In this document: positions 1-5,666 of the stretch, one piece after another
How the letters are laid out: each line of letters starts with the position of its first letter
Position numbering within the stretch: position 1 is the stretch's first letter
Assembly: GCA_963605115.1 (NCBI GenBank)
Contig: CAVCTM010000093.1
Location: 1 to 8,580, forward strand
Length of the DNA: 8,580 nucleotides
Reading direction: 5' to 3'
DNA from: SVKR01 sp963605115
Lineage (GTDB): Bacteria; Bacillota; Clostridia; Oscillospirales; Oscillospiraceae
The notes under the pieces: generated by a model
The model's input: only the letters and a program-made list of their open reading frames with translations
Databases searched by the model: none
Told to the model about the DNA's origin: nothing
Made by a program: the position numbers and the translations under genes

Positions 1-1
1 A

Positions 2-114
2 GCAGTTTTGGCGTTCCCGGCGGTGTTCAGGCAAGGAATCAGCCGCAGGGAATACTTTGTGTATTTCCAAGGCTGATGACGCAGCATGAGCGCCGCCGGG
101 ATCGCCGAAACCGT
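2..114 (+). ncRNA. Structured 5' leader upstream of feoB (candidate cis-regulatory RNA)
   Basis: No convincing gene is seen in bases 1-177. Bases 10-25 pair with 91-106: ten consecutive pairs, 16-25 with 91-100 (one G-U), then T15-A101, a T-T mismatch and four G/C pairs. Weaker pairing continues outward to about 2/114. Inside, 38-44 (ATCAGCC) pairs with 71-77 (GGCTGAT), flanked by possible tandem sheared A-G/G-A pairs (37/78, 36/79). A terminal helix, 48-55 with 61-68, closes on loop TTTGT. The purine-rich internal loop (GGCAAGGA facing GACGCAGCA) looks like a ligand or protein site. The position directly before feoB suggests a metal- or redox-responsive leader. I could not match it to a known riboswitch class. 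The helix may extend past the window start. Confidence 0.45.
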
Positions 115-127
115 GCGTGCTCTTGTC

Positions 128-164
128 AACCGATGGTAGGTTAAAGAAAGTTAACCAAAAGGAG
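128..164 (+). promoter_or_regulatory. Palindrome and alternative hairpin at the feoB ribosome binding site
   Basis: GGTTAA (139-144) and TTAACC (151-156) form a perfect 6-bp inverted repeat with a 6-base loop. It ends just before the feoB Shine-Dalgarno AAAAGGAG (157-164), 13 bases from the ATG. The same GGTT (139-142) can instead pair with AACC (128-131), so two mutually exclusive hairpins are possible. The half-sites AGGTTA/TAACC also resemble those of the DtxR-family operator, but with about five more bases between them than the classical box. It may be an RNA switch, a DNA operator or neither; the sequence shows only the repeat. Confidence 0.4.
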
Positions 165-177
165 TATCAGAAAAGAA

Positions 178-2673
178 ATGGAAAAGCAGATCAAGATTGC
201 CCTCGCGGGCAACCCGAACAGCGGCAAGACAACGCTGTTCAACGCGCTGACCGGCTCGAACCAGTTCGTCGGCAACTGGCCGGGCGTCACCGTGGAAAAG
301 AAGGAAGGCAAGCTGAAAAAGCACAATGACGTCGTTATCACCGACCTTCCCGGTATCTACTCCCTGTCCCCCTACACGCTGGAGGAGGTCGTTGCGCGTA
401 ACTACCTCATCAGCGAGCGCCCGGACGCCATCCTGAACATCATCGACGGCACCAACCTTGAGCGCAACCTTTACCTCACCACCCAGCTCACCGAGCTCGG
501 CATCCCCGTCGTCATCGCCATCAACATGATAGACGTCGTGAAGAAGAACGGCGACAAGATCAATATCCCGGAGCTCTCCCGCGAGCTCGGCTGCGAGATC
601 GTTGAGATCTCCGCGCTGAAGGGCGACGGCGTTATGGAGGCGGCGGAGGCTGCGATCCGCGCCGCCAAGCAGGGCAAGACCATCCCGATGCACACCTTCT
701 CCGGTCCCGTGGAGCACGCCATCGCCCACATCGAGGAGGCTGCGGTACATACCATGCCGGAGGAGCAGCAGCGCTGGTACGCGATCAAGATCTTTGAGCG
801 CGACGACAAGGTGCTGGAGCAGATGAACGTCCCGGCGGACACGATGAAGCACATCGAGGAGGACATCAAGGCCGCCGAGACCGAGCTCGACGACGATGCC
901 GAGAGCATCATCACGAACGAGCGCTACATTTATATTGCGCAAATCATCAAAAGCTGCTATAAAAAGAAGAATAAGGGCGGTCTGACCGCCTCCGATAAGA
1001 TCGACAAGGTCGTCACGAACCGCTGGCTGGGTCTCCCGATCTTCGCCGCCGTGATGTTCCTCGTCTACTGGGTCGCGATGGTCGCCGTCGGCGCCCCCGC
1101 CACCGACTGGGCGAACGACGGACTGTTCGGCGACGGCTGGCACCTGCTCGGCATCGGCTCCGCCGCTTACGGCGACGCCGCAGACGAGTATGCCACCGCG
1201 AGCGACGCCGTCAGCGGCTACTATGAGCTTGATCTCGAAGACGAGGCATTCGATGCAGATGCCGCGCTCGCCGAGATGAAGGATGTCGTTCCCGAATCCG
1301 ACACCGCCACCATCGAGGTCGAGGACGAGGAGACCCTCGCGCTCAGCGACATGACCGTCTACTACGACGCCGTTCCCGATGACGCAGATGAAGAGACCAC
1401 CATCGGCATGAGCTATCTCGATGCGGTCGCCTACTTCGAGGAAAACGGCTTCGATGAGCCCGATCCCGCCGATTACGGCGTGTGGGTGCCGGGCATCCCC
1501 GTGCTGATCGGCAACGGTCTTGAGGCTGCCGGCGCTGCCGACTGGCTGAACGGCCTGATCCTTGACGGTATCGTCGCCGGTGTCGGCGCGGTGCTCGGCT
1601 TCGTGCCCCAGATGCTCGTCCTGTTCCTGATGCTCGCCTTCCTTGAGGCGTGCGGCTACATGGCGCGTATCGCCTTCGTTCTGGACCGTATCTTCCGCAA
1701 GTTCGGTCTCTCCGGCAAGAGCTTCATCCCGATGCTCATCGGCACCGGCTGCGGCATTCCGGGCATCATGGCTTCCCGTACCATCGAAAACGAGCGTGAC
1801 CGCCGCATGACGATCATGACCACCACCTTCATCCCCTGCGGCGCGAAGGTCCCCTTCATCGCGATGATCGCCGGCGCACTGTTCGGCGGCAGCCCGTGGG
1901 TCTCCACCTCCGCTTACTTCATCGGTCTTGCCGCGATCATCATCTCCGGCATTATGCTGAAGAAGACCAAGATGTTCTCCGGCGAGCCCGCTCCCTTCGT
2001 TATGGAGCTGCCCGCTTACCACCTGCCGACCCTCGGCAACGTGCTCCGCAGCATGTGGGAGCGCGGCTGGTCCTTCATCAAGAAGGCAGGCACCATCATC
2101 CTGCTCTCCACCATCGTTGTCTGGTTCACCACCTTCTTCGGCTGGGCTGAGGATGGCTTCCGGATGCTCGAAGAGGACGAGATCGGTTTCTCCATCCTTG
2201 CCACCATCGGCAACGCCATCGCATGGATCTTCAAGCCCCTCGGCTGGGGCAACTGGCAGGCGACCGTCGCCTCCATCACCGGTCTCGTCGCGAAGGAGAA
2301 CATCGTCGGTACCCTCGGCATTCTCTACGGCGGCGGCGACGGCACGGTCTACCAGAACATCGCGCAGGCGTTCACCGGCATCACCGGTTACTCCTTCCTC
2401 GTGTTCAACCTGCTCTGCGCGCCCTGCTTTGCGGCTATCGGCGCCATCAAGCGCGAGATGAACAGCGCCAAGTGGACCTGGTTCGCCATCGGCTATCAGT
2501 GCGGCTTCGCTTATGTCATCGCCCTGATGGTCAACCAGTTCGGCGGTCTCTTCACCGGTCATGTGAACGTCATCGGCCTCATCTTCGCCATCGCGTTCCT
2601 CGTGCTCATCGTCTATATGCTCTTCAAGCCCTACAAGGAGGCTACCAAGCTTACGACCCGCGTCAAGGTCTGA
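178..2673 (+). CDS. feoB: Ferrous iron transporter FeoB with acidic extracytoplasmic insert
   Basis: An 831-residue GTPase-coupled Fe2+ importer of the cytoplasmic membrane. The N-terminal G domain shows G1 GNPNSGKTT (11-19), the switch region GNWPGVTVEKKEG (32-44), G3 DLPG (56-59), G4 NMID (116-119) and G5 SALKGDG (145-151). A helical GDI-like linker follows to about 265. TM1 is about 286-304. The membrane core carries WLNGLILDGIVAGVG (456-470), GYMAR (493-497), GTGCGIPGIMASRT (522-535), IPCGAKVPF (552-560), LCAPC (746-750) and a hydrophobic C-terminus. FeoBs often run to about 650-770 residues. The excess lies in a loop between TM1 and TM2 (about 312-453) rich in Asp/Glu and probably outside the cell. 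The start is the ATG behind AAAAGGAG. No feoA is seen in the 177 bases upstream. It probably shares a transcript with the Cys-rich peptide and the DtxR-like gene. Confidence 0.97.
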   Translation: MEKQIKIALAGNPNSGKTTLFNALTGSNQFVGNWPGVTVEKKEGKLKKHNDVVITDLPGIYSLSPYTLEEVVARNYLISERPDAILNIIDGTNLERNLYLTTQLTELGIPVVIAINMIDVVKKNGDKINIPELSRELGCEIVEISALKGDGVMEAAEAAIRAAKQGKTIPMHTFSGPVEHAIAHIEEAAVHTMPEEQQRWYAIKIFERDDKVLEQMNVPADTMKHIEEDIKAAETELDDDAESIITNERYIYIAQIIKSCYKKKNKGGLTASDKIDKVVTNRWLGLPIFAAVMFLVYWVAMVAVGAPATDWANDGLFGDGWHLLGIGSAAYGDAADEYATASDAVSGYYELDLEDEAFDADAALAEMKDVVPESDTATIEVEDEETLALSDMTVYYDAVPDDADEETTIGMSYLDAVAYFEENGFDEPDPADYGVWVPGIPVLIGNGLEAAGAADWLNGLILDGIVAGVGAVLGFVPQMLVLFLMLAFLEACGYMARIAFVLDRIFRKFGLSGKSFIPMLIGTGCGIPGIMASRTIENERDRRMTIMTTTFIPCGAKVPFIAMIAGALFGGSPWVSTSAYFIGLAAIIISGIMLKKTKMFSGEPAPFVMELPAYHLPTLGNVLRSMWERGWSFIKKAGTIILLSTIVVWFTTFFGWAEDGFRMLEEDEIGFSILATIGNAIAWIFKPLGWGNWQATVASITGLVAKENIVGTLGILYGGGDGTVYQNIAQAFTGITGYSFLVFNLLCAPCFAAIGAIKREMNSAKWTWFAIGYQCGFAYVIALMVNQFGGLFTGHVNVIGLIFAIAFLVLIVYMLFKPYKEATKLTTRVKV

Positions 2674-2721
2674 GTCTGACACGCAATCCCAAGCTTATCT
2701 GCTGAAAAAGGAGGAATTTTC

Positions 2722-2901
2722 ATGTTCACGTGGCTTGCAGAAAACCTCGCAACCGTAATTATTTCCATCGTTCTGATCGCCATTGTCGTGCTGATCGTAT
2801 GCAGTATGGTCAAAAAGAAGAAGCAGGGAAAGACCTCCTGCAGCTGCGGCTGCGCCAACTGCGCGATGCACGGCGCGTGCCACAGCAAGACGGCAAAATA
2901 A
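2722..2901 (+). CDS. FeoB-associated Cys-rich membrane peptide
   Basis: A 59-residue protein. Residues about 11-30 form one hydrophobic membrane segment, followed by a KKKKQGK basic stretch. The tail is Cys-rich: C40, C42, C44, C47 and C53, with H50 and H54, plus C27 in the membrane segment. The positive-inside rule puts the Cys tail in the cytoplasm. Size, layout and position behind feoB match the family annotated as FeoB-associated Cys-rich membrane protein. Its role is not established; handling Fe2+ on the inner side or modulating FeoB is plausible inference. The start is well supported by AAGGAGGAA (2708-2716), five bases before the ATG. It lies 48 bases after the feoB stop, and no terminator is seen between them. 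Confidence 0.9.
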   Translation: MFTWLAENLATVIISIVLIAIVVLIVCSMVKKKKQGKTSCSCGCANCAMHGACHSKTAK

Positions 2902-2915
2902 CCACCAACAAAATG

Positions 2916-2948
2916 CGGGGGACGCGGGAGCTTTTCCTGTGTCCCCCG
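2916..2948 (+). other. Intergenic stem-loop between the Cys-rich peptide and the DtxR-like gene
   Basis: CGGGGGAC (2916-2923) pairs perfectly with GTCCCCCG (2941-2948) around a 17-base loop. No T-run follows (TGCGCTATC), so it is not a standard intrinsic terminator. It could be a partial attenuator or a stabilising or processing hairpin that lowers expression of the downstream regulator relative to feoB. Confidence 0.4.
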
Positions 2949-2977
2949 TGCGCTATCTTTCAACGGAGAAACGATCG

Positions 2978-3349
2978 ATGAAACAGGAGACAAAGCTGAC
3001 GAGCGCCTCCATCCGCTATCTGCTGGCGCTCTCGGAGCTCTGCGCCGGGGGGCGCGGAGCGCGCTGCACGGAGCTCGCCGCGCGGCTCGGTGTCGCGAAG
3101 CCAAGCGCCCACGCGATGGTGCGGAGTCTCTGCGAGGCGGGATTTGCCGAGACGGAGCGCTACGGCGCGGTGTTCCTGACCCCGGAGGGCAGGGAGACCG
3201 CCGCGCGCTACGCCGCGTGCTACGAGCCGCTCTGGAGGCGCTTTACCGGCGAGCTCGGACTCAGCGAAGAAACGAGCCGCGCCGCCGCCTGCGCTGTTCT
3301 GGCGCAAGCCCCCGAACAGCTCGGAACGCTGGCGGAACGGCTTGCGTAA
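2978..3349 (+). CDS. DtxR/MntR-family transcriptional regulator, metal ligands apparently lost
   Basis: 123 residues. A winged helix-turn-helix occupies about 10-71: recognition region CTELAARLGVAKPSAHAMVRSL (30-51), wing RYGAVFLTPEG (61-71). A short helical dimerisation domain follows (72-123), with no SH3-like domain, as in MntR-sized members. Hand alignment to DtxR is ungapped from the wing to C105. By it, DtxR Met10, His79, Glu83, His98, Glu105 and His106 correspond to R13, Y82, W86, R101, L108 and A109; only Cys102 is kept (C105). The protein therefore probably does not sense Mn/Fe in the usual way. I chose the ATG at 2978 because GGAG (2965-2968) sits nine bases upstream; a GTG at 2939 would add 13 unlikely residues inside the hairpin. 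Its place after feoB suggests control of iron uptake. Confidence 0.85.
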   Translation: MKQETKLTSASIRYLLALSELCAGGRGARCTELAARLGVAKPSAHAMVRSLCEAGFAETERYGAVFLTPEGRETAARYAACYEPLWRRFTGELGLSEETSRAAACAVLAQAPEQLGTLAERLA

Positions 3350-3350
3350 A

Positions 3351-3415
3351 AAAATAAAGGAACGCCCCGGCTTTCGTCACGAAAGCCGGGGCGTTCCGTA
3401 TGTTTGGCTTTTTTT
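3351..3415. terminator. Bidirectional intrinsic terminator between convergent operons
   Basis: Bases 3359-3397 are a perfect 39-base palindrome around one central base: an 18-bp GC-rich stem with loop TCA. Read on the minus strand, the stem runs directly into TTTATTTTTTT (complement of 3348-3358), a textbook terminator for the operon ending at 3415. On the plus strand a run of seven T (3409-3415) follows 11 bases after the stem, so termination of the feoB unit is plausible but less canonical. Confidence 0.92.
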
Positions 3416-4080
3416 CAAACGATCCAGCTTTCCGCGCCGTCCGCGCCTGCGTAGGTCTCGAACGCCGTCTCTGCGTGTCCCAGCAGCGCGGGGAGGTCGA
3501 GCTCATCCTCGAAGCAGTAGGCGACGACGAGCACGTCGCGCGTCTCGTCCGTGACCATCGCGCGGCGGGAGTCGGACATGGAGGAGCCGAAGAGCCCCGC
3601 ATCGTCGGCGAGGACGAGCATGTTTTCCATATCGAGCCGGTCCTTGCCGATGCCCTCATAGCCCTCGCCGGGACCGGCGCGGCGGAGCGTCACCGGTCCG
3701 CGGAGCCGGGATAAGTCGTAAGAGCCGAAGGAGAGCCCGCTTTCGACGGAGAGGAGATTGTTCACGTCCACGACGGAATTGACGCGGTAGAGCGCGTCGC
3801 CGCGGCGGACGCGGCGCAGCAGCGCCTCGGAGGACACGCGGCAGCGCCCCGGATCGCGCCCGAACGCCTTATACGCCGCGCGGCTGCCGCGCACGCCGGG
3901 GATCTCCGCCCACGCGAGATCCGCGATGCGCTCGCGCACGGCGGGGAGCGCCTGCGTCTCCATCATCTGCCAGAACGCCTCCTGCGGCGGTTCCACCGCC
4001 GCCTGAAAGCGCAGACAGCCGAGCCGGATGGCGGGAAACACCTCCCGCAGAGCGGGATCAACAGAAATATCGTATCTCAT
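3415..4080 (-). CDS. B3/B4 tRNA-binding (editing-like) domain protein
   Basis: 221 residues, the usual size for a free-standing B3/B4 domain protein (COG3382-like). This is the domain that edits misacylated tRNA in the beta subunit of phenylalanyl-tRNA synthetase. Recognisable stretches are VDVNNLLSVESGLSFGSYDLSRLRG (about 104-128), VLADDAGLFGSSMSDSRRAMVTDETRDVLVVAYC (about 155-188) and an N-terminal part with FPAIRLGCLRF. No synthetase catalytic core is present, so a trans role such as clearing misacylated tRNA or binding an amino-acid-like ligand is possible but unproven. The start ATG overlaps the upstream stop as ATGA, and GGAGG (minus strand, 4094-4090) lies nine bases before it. Last gene of the operon; the terminator follows at once. 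Confidence 0.85.
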   Translation of the reverse strand: MRYDISVDPALREVFPAIRLGCLRFQAAVEPPQEAFWQMMETQALPAVRERIADLAWAEIPGVRGSRAAYKAFGRDPGRCRVSSEALLRRVRRGDALYRVNSVVDVNNLLSVESGLSFGSYDLSRLRGPVTLRRAGPGEGYEGIGKDRLDMENMLVLADDAGLFGSSMSDSRRAMVTDETRDVLVVAYCFEDELDLPALLGHAETAFETYAGADGAESWIV

Positions 4081-5666
4081 CTTTTGTAACCTCCAATGAT
4101 TTTTTCCGCGCAGCGGAGTCCGTCCACCGCGGCGGAGGTGATGCCCCCGGCATAGCCTGCGCCCTCGCCGCAGGGGTAGAGCCCCGCGAGGGAAGGGCTC
4201 TGGAGCGAGGACACATCGCGCAGAACGCGCACGGGGGAGCTCGAACGCGTCTCCGGCGCGGTCAGCACCGCGTCCGGGTCGTCAAAGCCGGGGAGCTTCT
4301 GCCCCAGCGCGGGAATGGCGCGCTCCAGCGTGTCCGTGATGGCGGGCGGCAGCGCCGCGTGCAGGTCCGCCCAGCGGACGCCGGGGCGGTAAGTCGGCTG
4401 CACCGCGCCGGAACCGGCGCTTGCTCTGCACGCGAGAAAATCGCCGACCCGCTGCGCCGGGGCAGAATAGGTTTCTCCGCCGAGGCGGAAGCAGCCGCGC
4501 TCGATCTCCCGCTGCCAGTCCACGCCCGCGAGCACGCCCTCGCCGGGGAAGGCTTCGGGCGGCAGCGTCACGAGCAGGGCGCTGTTCGCGTTTTCCCCGC
4601 CGCGGCCGGAATAGCTCATGCCGTTGGTGCAGACGCCGCCGGGCTCGCTCGCCGCGGCGACGACATAGCCGCCGGGACACATGCAGAAGGTGTAGGCGCT
4701 CCCGCCGTCCGGCAGGTGGACGCTGAGGCGGTAGTCCGCCGGGGGCAGCGCGCGGTAAGCCGCGCCGTACTGCGTCTCGCTGATCCGCCGCTGACTGTGC
4801 TCGATGCGGACGCCCATGGAAAACGCCTTGCGCTCCATCGCAATGCCGCTTTGCAGCAGCATTCGGAACGTGTCCCGCGCGGAGTGACCCGGCGCGAGGA
4901 TAAGCGCGGAGCAGGGGAGGGGATAGACGCCCTCCGGTCCCTCCAGAACCGCGCCGCTCAGCACGCCCGCCGCGCTTTCCAGCCCGGCGAGCCGCGTTTC
5001 AAAGCGCACCTCGCCGCCGAGGGCGAGGATGTGCTCCCGCATTGCCTTCACCACGCGGCGGAGCACGTCCGTGCCGACGTGGGGGCGCGCGTCGTAAGTG
5101 ACGCACTCCGGCGCGCCGAAGCGGTGGAACTGCTCCAGCACGAAGGCGATGCGCCGGTCAGCGGTCCCGGTGTTCAGCTTGCCGTCGGAAAACGCGCCCG
5201 CGCCGCCCTCGCCGAACTGGACGTTGCTGCGCGCATCGAGCGCGCCGCCGGACCAGAAGCGCTCCACATCCGCCGCGCGGCGGTCCACATCGCGCCCGCG
5301 CTCGATGACGATCGGGCGCAGCCCCGCCTCCGCGAGCGAGAGCGCGGCGAACATCCCCGCGGGTCCGAAGCCCACGACGACGGGGCGCTCCGCGGACTGC
5401 GCGCGCGGGATGACGTAACGCTCCGGCTCCCAAGCCCGCGCCGATTTGCAGCGCGTGCGCGCGAGCACGGCGGGCTCACGGTCGAGCGCCACGGCGACGG
5501 TATAGAGCCAGTGGACGTCGCCCTTGCGCCGCGCGTCCAGCGATTTTTTCAGAATTTTCCAGTCCCGGACCGCCGCCGGCGGAACGCCGAGTGCCGCCGC
5601 TGCGAGTGCGGGCAGCTTCTGCTCCTTCCCGCCCGGAGCGAGGCGGAGCCCCGATACCGCGATCAA
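4077..5666 (-). CDS. COG2509-type FAD-dependent oxidoreductase
   Basis: 529 residues from the preferred TTG start. An N-terminal domain of about 90 residues (DWKILKKSLDARRKGDVHWLYTV at about 35-57) is typical of this uncharacterised dehydrogenase family. The FAD dinucleotide-binding fold follows: VGFGPAG (98-104) and the strand IVIERG. Next come the family block SNVQFGEGGAGAFSDGKLNTG (about 147-167) and a C-terminal PCGEGAGYAGGITSAAVDG flavin-contacting motif. Substrate unknown. An ATG at 5705 would add 13 residues inside the upstream gene. I prefer TTG because relatives begin with a short M-I-x-I strand, as MIAVSGL does here, because GGGAGG sits six bases upstream, and because the start forms a TTGA overlap with the upstream stop. 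The gene also overlaps the next one by four bases (ATGA). Confidence 0.92.
   Translation of the reverse strand: MIAVSGLRLAPGGKEQKLPALAAAALGVPPAAVRDWKILKKSLDARRKGDVHWLYTVAVALDREPAVLARTRCKSARAWEPERYVIPRAQSAERPVVVGFGPAGMFAALSLAEAGLRPIVIERGRDVDRRAADVERFWSGGALDARSNVQFGEGGAGAFSDGKLNTGTADRRIAFVLEQFHRFGAPECVTYDARPHVGTDVLRRVVKAMREHILALGGEVRFETRLAGLESAAGVLSGAVLEGPEGVYPLPCSALILAPGHSARDTFRMLLQSGIAMERKAFSMGVRIEHSQRRISETQYGAAYRALPPADYRLSVHLPDGGSAYTFCMCPGGYVVAAASEPGGVCTNGMSYSGRGGENANSALLVTLPPEAFPGEGVLAGVDWQREIERGCFRLGGETYSAPAQRVGDFLACRASAGSGAVQPTYRPGVRWADLHAALPPAITDTLERAIPALGQKLPGFDDPDAVLTAPETRSSSPVRVLRDVSSLQSPSLAGLYPCGEGAGYAGGITSAAVDGLRCAEKIIGGYKR

Noticed and set aside
1..141. End of an upstream gene such as feoA
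   Set aside because: The open frames translate to sequence without FeoA-like features, and the segment forms extensive secondary structure instead.
2..156. Assignment of the feoB leader to a NiCo, c-di-GMP-I or fluoride riboswitch
   Set aside because: Short matches exist (GGCAA, GACGC, GCTGATGAC), but the arrangement of helices and conserved loops does not fit any of them as I remember them; a covariance search would decide.
151..2682. 843-residue minus-strand reading frame opposite feoB
   Set aside because: It mirrors the feoB codons in a GC-rich gene, has a low-complexity Asp/Gly/Glu/Val-rich composition and matches no known family.
2939..2977. Upstream GTG start for the DtxR-like gene
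   Set aside because: It lies at the edge of the intergenic stem-loop without a ribosome binding site; ATG 2978 has GGAG at good spacing.
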